NCBI RefSeq assembly: GCF_003347515.1
Contig: NZ_QEII01000300.1
Coordinates: forward strand, 62,001-126,000
Direction: 5' to 3'
From: Rhodoferax ferrireducens
GTDB lineage: Bacteria > Pseudomonadota > Gammaproteobacteria > Burkholderiales > Burkholderiaceae_C
DNA: 64,000 nucleotides
Under the pieces are notes generated by a model. It did not search any database. It saw nothing but the letters and a program-made list of their open reading frames with translations, and was not told the origin of the DNA. A program made the translations under genes and the position numbers. Each line of letters begins with the position of its first letter. The stretch's first letter is position 1. Of this stretch, positions 36,197 to 45,620 are shown in pieces.

Positions 36197-36230
36197 GCTA
36201 TCCACTATCCATCAACGCAGCGCTGCTGGC

Positions 36231-37241
36231 TCAACCGCCCCGGGCTTTCTTGAGGCCGTCGAGCAACACATTAACCGCCTCGGCGCCGATGACTGGCACG
36301 TGCTTGTCGTAGACTGGCTTGATCTTGGCGATCACGCGGGCCTTCTCTGCCTCGGAAAATTCGTTGACTATCATCCCCTTTGACTTGAGGATGGCGAGTG
36401 ATTTCTCATCCTGCGCGCGGCTGGCATCGCGCTGCACGGTCTGCCCGGCCAATGCCGCTTCACGCAGCACCGCCTGTTCCTGCGGGTTCAGCTGGTCCCA
36501 CAGCTTCTTGCTGTACAGCACAAAGAACGGTGAGTAGGCATGACGGGTCACTGACAAATACTTCTGCACCTCATTGAGTTTGGAGGTTTCGATCGTGGCA
36601 AAGGGATTTTCCTGGCCGTCAATGGTCTTGGTCTCCAGCGCGGTGAACACTTCCCCGAAGGCCATCGGCAAGGGGTTGGCGCCCAGCGTCTTGAAGGTGT
36701 CGAGAAAAATGTTGTTCTGCATCACGCGAATTTTGACGCCGTCAAAGTCTTCGACTTTGGCGACCGGGCGCTTGCTGTTGGTCAGGTTGCGAAACCCATT
36801 TTCCCAGTAGGCCAGGTTCACCAGGCCAGCGGCTTCCAATTTTTTATTGAAGTATTGACCGGCCGGGCCGTCCAGCACGGTATAGGCCTCTTTTTCATTG
36901 GCAAACAGGAATGGCAGGTCAAACGCGCCAAGCTCCTTGACGATGCCGACCAATGCCGAGCCGGACGTGCAGACGATCTCCTGCGTACCCGCGCGCGTCG
37001 CCTGGGTAGCCGCCAGGTCACCGCCGGCCGAGCCGCCCCAGAAGGCGTTGATCTTGATCTTGCCGCCGGTTTTGGCGTTGAGTACTTCCTGCATCTTCCT
37101 GACGCCGTTGCCGACCGAGTGGTCTTCATTTACGCCATTGGTGAACTTGATGGTGCGCTCGGTGAATTGCGCGAAGGCAGAAGTTGCCACCAGCAAGGCG
37201 GCTGCGGCCACGGCGGTGGCCAGGGTTCTACGATTGAACAT
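36231..37241 (-). CDS. TRAP transporter substrate-binding protein DctP-type
   Basis: A 336-residue periplasmic protein with signal peptide LATAVAAAALLVATSAFA. TRAP-binding features include RTIKFTNGVNEDHSVGNGVR, an arginine-containing segment VEDFDGVKIRVMQNNIFLDT (the arginine that salt-bridges a substrate carboxylate), and PMAFGEVFTALETKTIDGQE. It binds a carboxylate substrate and delivers it to the DctQM permease encoded upstream in the same operon. It is the last gene of the ten-gene run. The substrate is unknown; by context an N-acyl or hydroxy amino acid or a derived acid. Confidence 0.92.
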   Translation of the reverse strand: MFNRRTLATAVAAAALLVATSAFAQFTERTIKFTNGVNEDHSVGNGVRKMQEVLNAKTGGKIKINAFWGGSAGGDLAATQATRAGTQEIVCTSGSALVGIVKELGAFDLPFLFANEKEAYTVLDGPAGQYFNKKLEAAGLVNLAYWENGFRNLTNSKRPVAKVEDFDGVKIRVMQNNIFLDTFKTLGANPLPMAFGEVFTALETKTIDGQENPFATIETSKLNEVQKYLSVTRHAYSPFFVLYSKKLWDQLNPQEQAVLREAALAGQTVQRDASRAQDEKSLAILKSKGMIVNEFSEAEKARVIAKIKPVYDKHVPVIGAEAVNVLLDGLKKARGG

Positions 37242-37283
37242 GCTTGTCTCCTTAAATAAACGACAGGGGTTGGGAAAATGTAG

Positions 37284-38582
37284 TCATCGCATCCACCACT
37301 GCAGTGGCACGGTGACGATGGCGGGGAACAGAACCAGCAGGAACAGCACGGTCAATTGCGCCATCAGGAATGGCAGCACACCCTTGAACGCATCATCCAT
37401 GCTGATCTTGGCAACGCCACACACGACGTTGAGCACCGTGCCCACCGGCGGCGTGATCAGGCCGATGGCGTTGTTCATGATGAACATGACGCCGAAGTAG
37501 ACGGGGTCGATGCCGGCCTTGAGCACCAGGGGCATCAGCACCGGCGTCAGGATCAGCACGGTGGGCGTGAAATCCAGCGCCGTGCCAACGGCCACGATCA
37601 GCGCCATCATCATGAACATCAGCAGCAGCTTGTTGTCCATGAACGGCGCCATCATGTTGGCGACCTCCGTCGGGATATTGGCCACCGTGATCAGCCAGGC
37701 GCTGACCATGGCCGCGGCGACCAGGAACATCACGACCGCGGTTGTCTTGCCGGCGGCCAGGATCACGCCGTACAGTTGCGACCATTTGAGTTCGCGGTAG
37801 ATGAACATGCCCACGAAAAAGCTGTACACCGCCGCCACGACCGCCGCTTCGGTCGGCGTGAACACGCCAAATTTCATGCCGCCAATGATGACAATCGGCA
37901 GCGCCAGCGCGAAGCCGCCCTCGGCCGTGATACGCAGGCGTTCGGGCAGCTTCAGTTGGGGCGCGGGCAACACGTTTTCCCGCTTGGCCAGCCACCACCA
38001 GGTCAGGCCGATCGCCAGCCCCATCAGCATACCGGGGACGATGCCGGCGAGAAACAGTTTGGTGATGGAGACATTGCCCGCGACGCCAAAAATAATCATG
38101 CCTATTGACGGCGGAATCACCGGCGCGATGATGCCGCCCGAGGCGATCAGTCCCGAGGCCCGGCCCACGTTGTAGCCGGCGGCGCGCATCATCGGGACCA
38201 GCAGCGCGGCCAGTGCGGCGGTGTCGGCGACGGCCGAGCCCGACAGTGAGGCCATGATCACCGCGGCAATGACCGTGACGTAACCCAGGCCGCCGCGAAA
38301 GTGCCCGACCCAGGCCATGGCCATATTGATAATGCGGCGGCTCAAGCCCCCGGCGTTCATGAATTCACCCGCGAGTAAAAAGAACGGCACCGCCAGCAGC
38401 GGGAAGTTGTCGGCGCCTTCGACAAAGCGCTGCGCCAGAATCTGGCTGTCAAAAGTCACCAAGCCACTGGTGGCCCCCAGGAACGCCATCAGAGCGACAC
38501 CGCAGACCAGCAGCGCATAGGCGATCGGCATGCCGATGGCCATGGCGGCCAGCAAGCTGAAAACAAAGACGCTGACGGTCAT
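37284..38582 (-). CDS. TRAP transporter large permease DctM-type
   Basis: A 432-residue inner-membrane protein with about 12 hydrophobic helices. Hallmarks are PFFLLAGEFMNAGGLSRRII, the MASLSGSAVADTAALAALLV segment, and the late motif GLITPPVGTVLNVVCGVAKI. It provides the sodium-coupled translocation unit of the TRAP system. It overlaps the DctQ-type gene by 4 nt and lies 42 nt before the DctP-type gene. Confidence 0.95.
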   Translation of the reverse strand: MTVSVFVFSLLAAMAIGMPIAYALLVCGVALMAFLGATSGLVTFDSQILAQRFVEGADNFPLLAVPFFLLAGEFMNAGGLSRRIINMAMAWVGHFRGGLGYVTVIAAVIMASLSGSAVADTAALAALLVPMMRAAGYNVGRASGLIASGGIIAPVIPPSIGMIIFGVAGNVSITKLFLAGIVPGMLMGLAIGLTWWWLAKRENVLPAPQLKLPERLRITAEGGFALALPIVIIGGMKFGVFTPTEAAVVAAVYSFFVGMFIYRELKWSQLYGVILAAGKTTAVVMFLVAAAMVSAWLITVANIPTEVANMMAPFMDNKLLLMFMMMALIVAVGTALDFTPTVLILTPVLMPLVLKAGIDPVYFGVMFIMNNAIGLITPPVGTVLNVVCGVAKISMDDAFKGVLPFLMAQLTVLFLLVLFPAIVTVPLQWWMR

Positions 38583-39142
38583 GCCCTGGCCTCTTGCATT
38601 TGTTTTTCGACATCGGCCAAGCCTTCGGTCTCGACCACCTGCACCAGATCGTCATCGCTGATCTGTCCAGTCAACAGGCGATACATCACATTGAGATTGA
38701 TGATGCCCATCACCACACTGACCACGTAGCCGATGCCATAAATCCAGATCATGGAGAGGCCGGCCACCGGCGACACATTGGTCACCTGCAGGTCATGCAT
38801 TTTCCAGGTGCCCAGAAAAAACAGCCCATTGCACAGCAGCATCAGGCTCTCGCTCAGGAACAGGCACACTTGCTTGCCCATCACCGGCAGGTGTTTGACC
38901 AGCGTATCAACGCCCAGATGACCGCCCTCATGCATGGCCACCATGGCCCCGATGTAGGTCAGCCAGATGAAGCAGTAGCGCGACATTTCATCGGAGATCA
39001 GGAGGCTGGAATTGAAACCATAGCGCAGCACCACATTGCCGAACACCATGACCACCATCGCCACCATGCACAGCACCACCAGCAGCTCCAGCAGTTTGAA
39101 GAACCAGTGAATCGAATCGTCAATTATTTTTTGCAAGTACAT
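38579..39142 (-). CDS. TRAP transporter small permease DctQ-type
   Basis: A 187-residue inner-membrane protein with four helices, including LLELLVVLCMVAMVVMVFGN at residues 17-36. The segment RYCFIWLTYIGAMVAMHEGG is the DctQ signature. It pairs with the DctM-type protein encoded downstream. The unusually long hydrophilic C-terminus (TGQISDDDLVQVVETEGLAD) follows the last helix. Confidence 0.92.
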   Translation of the reverse strand: MYLQKIIDDSIHWFFKLLELLVVLCMVAMVVMVFGNVVLRYGFNSSLLISDEMSRYCFIWLTYIGAMVAMHEGGHLGVDTLVKHLPVMGKQVCLFLSESLMLLCNGLFFLGTWKMHDLQVTNVSPVAGLSMIWIYGIGYVVSVVMGIINLNVMYRLLTGQISDDDLVQVVETEGLADVEKQMQEARA

Positions 39143-39199
39143 CTCCCGCTTGTTGTCTGGTTTGTTTTCTCGAGCCGTCGTTCTGGCGTGACGGATCGA

Positions 39200-40171
39200 T
39201 CAATACGCGACCCGCGAACCCAGCCCCTGCTCGGTGGCCAGGCGCACGGCGAGGTCGGCCACAACCAGGTCCTGCAAGGCCACACCGGTGCCATCGAAAA
39301 GAGTGATTTCCTCTGCGCTGCGCCGTCCCCCGCAGAGCCCCGCGATGACCGCGCCAATGCTGCCGCGCAGGCTCTGCAGCGTGATCAGCCCGGCGTTATA
39401 GGCATGCTGGCATTCGCCAATGGTGATGGCCTGAGCGGCTTCATCCACGAACAAGGCCGCGCTCGCCACCAGCGCCGCATCCAATTCCTGCTTGCCTTTG
39501 GTGTCGGCCCCCATGGCGCTGATATGGGTGCCGGCACGGACCCAGGATTTCTCGACCAAGGCCCGCTGCGACGGCGTCACGGTGATCAGAATGTCAACAT
39601 TGGCCGCCACGGCCTGGCAGTCGGTTTGCGGCGCATATTCGAGTCCCAGCTCCTCGACTGTGCGGCCGAAACTCGCAAGATTTTCCGCCGACGGATCCCA
39701 GGCATAGACTTTGCGGATCGGGCGCACGGCCAGCGTGGCACGCAACTGGTACACCGACTGGACGCCGGTGCCGAGAATACCGAGCACGCTGCTATCCGGG
39801 CGCGACAGGTACTTGGTGGCGATGGCGCTGGCAGCGCCGGTGCGCACCCCGGTCAGGTAATTGGCGCTGACCAGGGCCGAAGCGCGACCGGTTTCCGGAT
39901 CAAACAACACCGTGGAAGATTGGTGATTGGTCAGACCCCGGGCCAGGTTGTGAGGCCAGTAGCCACCGGCCTTGAGGCCGAGGATGGGGGCGCTGGTGTC
40001 ACAGCCGGTCTTGACGCCAAACACGGCATCCTGATAACCCACTACTTCACGCACGACCGGGTAGTTGTGGGCCAGGCCGCGCGCCATGGCGACGAATGAT
40101 TTTTCGACGGCGGCGATGACGTCCTCAACACCCACCAGGGTGCGAGCGTCCTGTTCAGAAATAATTAACAT
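39200..40171 (-). CDS. Ornithine-cyclodeaminase/mu-crystallin family, iminosuccinate-reductase-like
   Basis: A 323-residue NAD(P)-dependent enzyme of the OCD/mu-crystallin superfamily. The Rossmann motif is GILGTGVQSVYQLRATLAVR. Substrate-site features include an arginine/lysine region (KAGGYWPHNLARGLTNHQSS), a glycine-rich SANYLTGVRTGAASAIATKY stretch and a C-terminal LFDGTGVALQDLVVADLAVR. The GGYWP...NHQSSTVLFD pattern resembles BhcD, the iminosuccinate reductase of the beta-hydroxyaspartate cycle, more than ornithine cyclodeaminase. The likely reaction is reduction of a cyclic or linear imine. Neighbours are a TRAP transporter and D-amino-acid enzymes. Substrate inferred. Confidence 0.8.
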   Translation of the reverse strand: MLIISEQDARTLVGVEDVIAAVEKSFVAMARGLAHNYPVVREVVGYQDAVFGVKTGCDTSAPILGLKAGGYWPHNLARGLTNHQSSTVLFDPETGRASALVSANYLTGVRTGAASAIATKYLSRPDSSVLGILGTGVQSVYQLRATLAVRPIRKVYAWDPSAENLASFGRTVEELGLEYAPQTDCQAVAANVDILITVTPSQRALVEKSWVRAGTHISAMGADTKGKQELDAALVASAALFVDEAAQAITIGECQHAYNAGLITLQSLRGSIGAVIAGLCGGRRSAEEITLFDGTGVALQDLVVADLAVRLATEQGLGSRVAY

Positions 40172-40195
40172 CGGGTGATCCTTTGGTTGCTGGCT

Positions 40196-41335
40196 TTACC
40201 AGCCGCTGAAACGCGGCCAAGTCGCGGTGATCTCGTGGTTCGTCCCCAGCACGTTGTAGTGGCCGTACTGGGCTGCGGTGGAACACACATGGTTGGGCAG
40301 GATCCGCACCTGGGTGCCCACGGGCAGATGCAGCGTGCTGTCCGTCTTGCCGGATCGATGCGCCATGATGCCGTGCTCCTGATTGGCGCCCACCAGAATG
40401 AAGTCGTCCAGCGGCCGGCCATCAAGGTCACAGACAACGCCATAGCCCTGGTCCAAGGGCTGTTTCTCGGTGCCGCGGTCGCGCGACATGGCCATCCATC
40501 CTGCATCCAAAATAGTCCAGCCTTTTTCGCGCTGATGCCCGATCACCGTGGCCAGAACCGACACGGCAATGTCGTCCAGCTGGCAGACATTCAGGCCCGC
40601 CATCACCAGGTCGAAGAAGACAAATACGCCGGCACGCACCTCGGTCACGCCCTCCAGATGTTCGGCGAACAGCGCGGTCGGCGTCGAGCCCATGCTGACC
40701 ACTGGGCACGCCATGCCTGCCGCGCGCAATCGCTCAGCCGCTTGCACGATCGCGGCACGCTCCTGCTCGGCCATGGCGCGGATCGCGTCCAGAGATCGGC
40801 AATCGTAGGAACTTCCCGCATGGGTGAGCACGCCCTTGACCGTGATCCCGGCGCTCTCCAGGAATTGGCCGATTTCGACGAGCTCGCTGGAGTCCGGTGC
40901 AATGCCCGAACGGTGACCGTCCGAATCGATCTCGATGAGGACGTCGAAGTGCCGCTGGGCCGCCTTGGCGCGTTCGGCCAGAAACCGGGCCGCCTCCATG
41001 CTGTCCAGGAGGAGCGACAGCTGGACGCCCTTGTCTTGCAGGGCCATCACATGGTCCAGCTTGTTCGGCGCGATGCAGACGGCGTACAGGATGTCCTTGA
41101 CCCCGTGCGCCGCGAAATACTCGGCCTCCAGCAAGGTAGAAACCGTGATCGGGCCTTGTGGTGTTTCCATGGTCCGACGCGCCACGTCGATGGACTTGTT
41201 GGTCTTGACGTGCGGTCTGAAGGCCACGCCCAGGCTGCGCAAATGGCTGCGCATGCGCTCGATGTTGCGATCCATCCGAGCCTCGTCCAGCAGCAGTGCC
41301 GGCGTCTCGAGTTGTTCCAAAACTTGTTTCGACAT
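40196..41335 (-). CDS. D-threonine-aldolase-like fold-III PLP enzyme
   Basis: A 379-residue alanine-racemase-like N-terminal domain protein. The ATG at 41335 is one nucleotide after the stop of the deacylase gene. The PLP lysine is K44 in FRPHVKTNKSIDVARR. The second half ends with the metal-site segment LPNHVCSTAAQYGHYNVL, in which H and C are in the D-serine-dehydratase/D-threonine-aldolase positions. It is only distantly similar to the second such enzyme at 44483-45598, so the two probably act on different substrates. Either dehydratase or aldolase chemistry on a D-beta-hydroxy amino acid is plausible. Confidence 0.75.
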   Translation of the reverse strand: MSKQVLEQLETPALLLDEARMDRNIERMRSHLRSLGVAFRPHVKTNKSIDVARRTMETPQGPITVSTLLEAEYFAAHGVKDILYAVCIAPNKLDHVMALQDKGVQLSLLLDSMEAARFLAERAKAAQRHFDVLIEIDSDGHRSGIAPDSSELVEIGQFLESAGITVKGVLTHAGSSYDCRSLDAIRAMAEQERAAIVQAAERLRAAGMACPVVSMGSTPTALFAEHLEGVTEVRAGVFVFFDLVMAGLNVCQLDDIAVSVLATVIGHQREKGWTILDAGWMAMSRDRGTEKQPLDQGYGVVCDLDGRPLDDFILVGANQEHGIMAHRSGKTDSTLHLPVGTQVRILPNHVCSTAAQYGHYNVLGTNHEITATWPRFSGW

Positions 41336-41336
41336 G

Positions 41337-42803
41337 TCAGATTCCTGTTCCTTGTGTTTCGCGCGCCAGCACCCGCCCCGGGCGCGCGCCGGTCGAGCGG
41401 CCCTCGCGCCAGACCACGGCGCCATTGACGATTACCGTGTCGATGCCGCGGGCCGGCGCAATTGGTTTTTCATAGGTGGCGACCTCGTCCACCGTGTCGG
41501 CGTCGAACAGGGTCAGGTCGGCGTAGGCGCCTTCCTTCAGCACGCCGCGGTCCTTCAGGCCAAAGTTCTTGGCCGTCAGGCCGGTCATCTTGTAGACGGC
41601 AGTCTCCAGCGAAAACAGCCCGAGCAGGCGGCCGTAGTGGCCCAGCACGCGCGGGAAACTGCCCCACAGGCGCGGATGCGGCGCCGCGTCGTGCGGCAGG
41701 CCGTCGGAGCCGATCATGGTCTGGTCGAACTTCAGGATGCGCTGCACATCGGCCTCGTCCATCCTGAAATAGATCGCGCCAGCAGGTAGCAGGCGTTGCA
41801 CCGCTTCCTCCTGGGAGACGCCCATCTTTGTCGCGATATCGGCCAGGTCCTGGCCGGCATACTCAGGCAGCGTCTTGGACCAGCTGACAATGACGCGCGT
41901 GGAACTCGCCGCCCGGTCCACCGACAGAATGGTAGAGCCGGCCGTATAGGGATAGCAGTCCAGGCAGATCGGCTGCTTGGCCATGTTTTTCTCAATGAAG
42001 GACAGGGTTTCCTCGGAGCGCCCGTAGTTCGCCTGCCCCACCACCTTGTGGTGCGAGATCACCACCGGCACCCCGACCTCGCGGCCGATGCGAAAGCTTT
42101 CTTCCAGCGAGTCAATCACCCGGTCCGCCTCGTCGCGCATATGGGTGCAATACAGGCCGTTGAATGCCTTGAGCGGGCGGCAGATCTCGATCACTTCCTC
42201 GGTCGGCGCGGCAATCGCCGGCTCGTAGAACAGGCCGGTGGAGACGCCGATGGCACCGGCGCGCATGGCCTCATCAACCAGCGCGCGCATGGCGCTAATC
42301 TCGGTCGCACTCGCCGGCAGCGTGAGGTCATTCATGGTGGCCACGCGCAAGGTGGTGTGTCCCACCAGCATGGCGCAGTTGGTGGCGGCCGGATGGGCCC
42401 GCAATGCATCTAGGTAGGCGCCGAAACTGGGGAAGCGGAACCATTCGCCCTCGCCGTCGAGCAGGTTCAGCGGCGGCGTGACCGGGTCGGGGATCGGGCG
42501 CGGCATCGGCGCCAGCGAGACGCCGCAGTTGCCACCAATCACCGTGGTTATCCCCTGGCTAACCTTGGGCGCCATGTCGGGACTGGACAGCATCAAGCGG
42601 TCATCGTGGGTGTGCGCGTCGATGAAGCCCGGCGCCGCAATGCGACCGGCCAGATCAATCTCCAGCGCGCCGTGCAGCTTGGAGAGGTCGCCAATGCGCG
42701 CGATGCGCTCGCCGCGAATGCCGATGTCACCCGTGAAGCGGGGCGCACCGGTGCCATCGACGATGCTGGCGTTGCGGATCAGTAAGTCAAATTTTTCTTG
42801 CAT
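41337..42803 (-). CDS. N-acyl-D-amino-acid deacylase (D-aminoacylase)
   Basis: A 488-residue amidohydrolase-superfamily enzyme. The ATG at 42803 follows AAAGG; the longer in-frame extension has no site. Metal-binding and catalytic motifs are GFIDAHTHDDRL (HxH), GGNCGVSLAPMPRP (bridging cysteine), CTHMRDEADRV, PVVISHHKVVG and MIGSDGLPHDAAPHPRLWGS. These are the landmarks of zinc-dependent D-aminoacylases, which release D-amino acids from N-acyl forms. In this operon it would feed the D-amino-acid lyases encoded next to it. The acyl and side-chain preference cannot be predicted. Confidence 0.88.
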   Translation of the reverse strand: MQEKFDLLIRNASIVDGTGAPRFTGDIGIRGERIARIGDLSKLHGALEIDLAGRIAAPGFIDAHTHDDRLMLSSPDMAPKVSQGITTVIGGNCGVSLAPMPRPIPDPVTPPLNLLDGEGEWFRFPSFGAYLDALRAHPAATNCAMLVGHTTLRVATMNDLTLPASATEISAMRALVDEAMRAGAIGVSTGLFYEPAIAAPTEEVIEICRPLKAFNGLYCTHMRDEADRVIDSLEESFRIGREVGVPVVISHHKVVGQANYGRSEETLSFIEKNMAKQPICLDCYPYTAGSTILSVDRAASSTRVIVSWSKTLPEYAGQDLADIATKMGVSQEEAVQRLLPAGAIYFRMDEADVQRILKFDQTMIGSDGLPHDAAPHPRLWGSFPRVLGHYGRLLGLFSLETAVYKMTGLTAKNFGLKDRGVLKEGAYADLTLFDADTVDEVATYEKPIAPARGIDTVIVNGAVVWREGRSTGARPGRVLARETQGTGI

Positions 42804-42828
42804 CAGAGGCCTTTGGGTTGATGAATTT

Positions 42829-43734
42829 CTATTGGCCGCACGGCGGCGCACCGTGCATCTGGCACAGGATGTTGAGCAGTTCAGGAATCATTTTTTCGCC
42901 CCCGCCCACGTTGGAAGCGGTGACATAGGTTTGATGCACCGCCTCGCCGACAAAGGCGCCGACCTGAAGGTCTTCTGCCATGTGGGTGAAGTAGCGCAGG
43001 TCCTTGCCGGCATTGATCAGCGAGAACAACATGCTGCCCGGCTCCCCGCTGTCGAGAAAGGGCATCAGTCGCTTCAGGACTGCGCTATCGCCGCCACCAG
43101 TGGCCAGCACCTGGGTCAGCACTTTGCGATCGACCCCGGCCTTGCCGGCACAGGTATAGGCTTCAGCCAGCAGGGCCAGCGTACCCAGGGAAATGTAGTT
43201 GTGCAGTAGCTTCATGCGATGGCCGGAACCCACATCGCCACCGATGTAGATATTTTCGGAATAGGCCTCGACCAGCGGACGAATCTCTGCCAGCGTGGCG
43301 GCATCGCCACCGAGCATGGTATTGACACAGCCATCTTCGGCGTGCTGCGAGGTTCGGGTCATCGGGGCGTCGACATAACGCCCGCCGCACGCCTGCACCG
43401 CCGCCGCCACCTTGACCGTCGACACCGGGTCGGCCGTCGTGCCATCCACGACGATGGCCCCCGCCCGCAAGCCTTCCAGCAGCCCGTCCGAGCCATAGAC
43501 ACAGGCTTCGACCTGGGGCGATCCGGTGACACACATGAACACCACATCGGCCGCCGCCGCCACCTCTTTGGCGGTCGCCACCGTTTGTGCCCCCATCTCT
43601 ATCAGGTCATTGATCGGCTGGTTGCCGGGATGATCCAGCAGGGTCATGGCGTGCCCCTGTTTGAGCAGATTTTTTGCCAAGCCATGGCCCATGAGACCGA
43701 CACCGATAAAACCAAGTTTTCTGTTGCCAGACAT
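42829..43734 (-). CDS. NAD(P)-dependent oxidoreductase, 3-hydroxyisobutyrate dehydrogenase family
   Basis: A 301-residue beta-hydroxyacid dehydrogenase. The ATG at 43734 has AGGA 6 nt upstream, better than the ATG two codons earlier, which abuts it. The cofactor motif is KLGFIGVGLMGHGLAKNL, the substrate-binding motif DAPMTRTSQHAEDGCVNTML, and the catalytic lysine is in GSGHRMKLLHNYISLG. The family includes 3-hydroxyisobutyrate, tartronate semialdehyde, L-threonate and D-phenylserine dehydrogenases. Its position between an aldolase and a deacylase suggests it oxidises or reduces a beta-hydroxy acid of the same pathway. Confidence 0.82.
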   Translation of the reverse strand: MSGNRKLGFIGVGLMGHGLAKNLLKQGHAMTLLDHPGNQPINDLIEMGAQTVATAKEVAAAADVVFMCVTGSPQVEACVYGSDGLLEGLRAGAIVVDGTTADPVSTVKVAAAVQACGGRYVDAPMTRTSQHAEDGCVNTMLGGDAATLAEIRPLVEAYSENIYIGGDVGSGHRMKLLHNYISLGTLALLAEAYTCAGKAGVDRKVLTQVLATGGGDSAVLKRLMPFLDSGEPGSMLFSLINAGKDLRYFTHMAEDLQVGAFVGEAVHQTYVTASNVGGGEKMIPELLNILCQMHGAPPCGQ

Positions 43735-43763
43735 GTTCATTCCTTTTGTAGTCTCGTGTTCGA

Positions 43764-44486
43764 TCAGCTCGCATATTCGGGATGCTCGTGATCGAGCTTG
43801 CGGCGCAGCGCATCAAGATGCAGCCGTGCCCAGTGCTCGCGCTCACGCCCGAACTGATTCACCGTTTTTTTCGCAATATCGTGTGGGACCAGCCGCAGCG
43901 GCCGGTTGCAACTCATGGCCTTGACCTGCAACTCTGCCGCGCGCTCCAGGTAATAGAGCCGATCAAAGGCCTGGGCAACCGAAGCCCCAACCACGATCAC
44001 GCCATGGTGCGCAAGGAAGAGAACATGTTTGTCGCCCATCTGGCGGGCAATGCGCTCCCCTTCGGCTCGATCATGGGCCAGGCCGTTATAGCTGTCGTCG
44101 TAAGCGACATCCTCATAGAAGCGCAAGGCCTCCTGCGAAGCCGGCTCCAGCCGGCCGTTTTCGAGCATCGTGAGCGCCGTCGCGTAAGGCATGTGCGTAT
44201 GCAGTACACAGTGCGCCTCGGGATGAATGGCATGGATTTGCGCATGGATATTGAATGCAGCAAAGCCGCCGTCGCGTCCGCCGAGTTGTTCGACGCCATG
44301 CTCGTCAACCAGCATCAGCTCGCTCGCCCGGGCTTCGGAAAAGTACATGCCCCACGGGTTGAGCAAAAACAACAGGGGCTCAGTACTCACCCTCAGACTG
44401 AAATGGCTGCAGACGCCGGCCTGCCCGCTGAACATGGCGGCGCCACGGAAAACGGCCGCGAGATCCTTGCGCTGCTCCATGTTCAT
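43764..44486 (-). CDS. Class II aldolase/adducin family protein
   Basis: A 240-residue zinc-dependent aldolase-type protein. Metal-binding histidines appear in CVLHTHMPYATALTM and in FLAHHGVIVVGASVAQAF. The N-terminal GQAGVCSHFSLRV is the class II phosphate-binding region in aldolase-like form. It overlaps the upstream fold-III enzyme gene by 4 nt. Members include L-fuculose-phosphate aldolase and decarboxylating OtnC; without a kinase gene in the operon a phosphorylated substrate is not obvious. Substrate unknown. Confidence 0.82.
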   Translation of the reverse strand: MNMEQRKDLAAVFRGAAMFSGQAGVCSHFSLRVSTEPLLFLLNPWGMYFSEARASELMLVDEHGVEQLGGRDGGFAAFNIHAQIHAIHPEAHCVLHTHMPYATALTMLENGRLEPASQEALRFYEDVAYDDSYNGLAHDRAEGERIARQMGDKHVLFLAHHGVIVVGASVAQAFDRLYYLERAAELQVKAMSCNRPLRLVPHDIAKKTVNQFGREREHWARLHLDALRRKLDHEHPEYAS

Positions 44487-45598
44487 AGCAACGCGCCGCG
44501 CGCGGCAATGGGCCAGAGCGCCTCGACTCGTCCGCCGCGCACGCAGATCAGGTCGTCATACAGGTTGACGGTCGGGTCGCAATGACCGGGTACCAGCATC
44601 AGTTGCTCGCCCAGGGAGAGCGCGGCCGCGTCGGCGGTACTCAACACACCATGCTCATCGGCGGCCTTCACATAGCGCAAATCAGGTCGCTGCCACACGG
44701 TGGGCAGGCCCGAGTCCACACTGGACGCCTTCAAGCCGGCGTCAACCACGGCATGCGTGGCGGTGGTCCGACTCATGACGCTGGTGCGCACAAACAAGGC
44801 ATGTTCGAACGCGATGTCGCCGTCCCCCAGTTGGTTGTCGCCATAGTCGCGGTCCATGAAGACATAGGAGCCGGCCTGGATTTCGTTGAAGACGCCAGAG
44901 TCGCGCTCATGCACGAAGCTGCCCGTGCCCGCACCCGTGACACGCTCGACGGCGATGCCGCAAGCCTCAATGGCCTGGCGGGTTATGCGTGCGGCCTCAA
45001 CAGCGCTGCCGATGGCTGCGGCACGGTCTTGCGGCGCGCGCAGATGCTGAGCGGGACCGTGGTAGCACTGCAAGCCTGCAAAGCGCAGCGACGCACTGGC
45101 CGCAATCTGCTTCGCCAGCCGCACCGCATCTTCTCCGGGGGCAACACCGCAGCGGTTCGCGCCGACATTGACCTCGACATAGACATCCAGTGTCACCGCA
45201 TGGGCTTGCGCCGCCGCAGCCAGCGCCTGCACCTGCTGCGGGTGATCGACCAGCACGCCCATGCGCGCGGTGCGCGCCAATGCCACCAGATGGCGCAGCT
45301 TGACGTCGCCCATCACCTCATTGGTGACCAGCACATCCTGGATGCCAGCCCCCACAAACACCGCCGCTTCGCTGACCTTCTGGCAGCAGATGCCAACCGC
45401 GCCCAGCGCCACCTGACGCAGGGCAATCTGCGGGCACTTGTGGCTCTTGGCATGCGCGCGCAGGCGCACGTTGCGTCCGCGCAGCGCCTCAACCATGCGC
45501 GCCAGATTGCGTTCGAACGCATCAAGATCCAGAAGAAGGGCCGGCGTATCGATCGCGCCGATCAGATCGCCGGGTTGGGCAGCTTGCCAGGGGCTCAT
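44483..45598 (-). CDS. D-threonine / 3-hydroxy-D-aspartate aldolase-type PLP enzyme
   Basis: A 371-residue alanine-racemase-like PLP enzyme. The PLP lysine is K51 in RAHAKSHKCPQIALRQ. The landmarks GICCQKVSEAAVF, DVLVTNEVMGDVKL and GAGTGSFVHERDSGVFNEIQ, the metal site LVPGHCDPTVNLYD and the end ALWPIAARG closely match bacterial D-threonine aldolases and the 3-hydroxy-D-aspartate aldolase (DhaA/BhcC) group. These cleave beta-hydroxy-D-amino acids to glycine plus an aldehyde (acetaldehyde or glyoxylate). It overlaps the class II aldolase gene by 4 nt and lies 22 nt after the Bug gene. Confidence 0.83.
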   Translation of the reverse strand: MSPWQAAQPGDLIGAIDTPALLLDLDAFERNLARMVEALRGRNVRLRAHAKSHKCPQIALRQVALGAVGICCQKVSEAAVFVGAGIQDVLVTNEVMGDVKLRHLVALARTARMGVLVDHPQQVQALAAAAQAHAVTLDVYVEVNVGANRCGVAPGEDAVRLAKQIAASASLRFAGLQCYHGPAQHLRAPQDRAAAIGSAVEAARITRQAIEACGIAVERVTGAGTGSFVHERDSGVFNEIQAGSYVFMDRDYGDNQLGDGDIAFEHALFVRTSVMSRTTATHAVVDAGLKASSVDSGLPTVWQRPDLRYVKAADEHGVLSTADAAALSLGEQLMLVPGHCDPTVNLYDDLICVRGGRVEALWPIAARGALL

Positions 45599-45620
45599 AA
45601 GGGGAAATCCAGTTAAAAGG

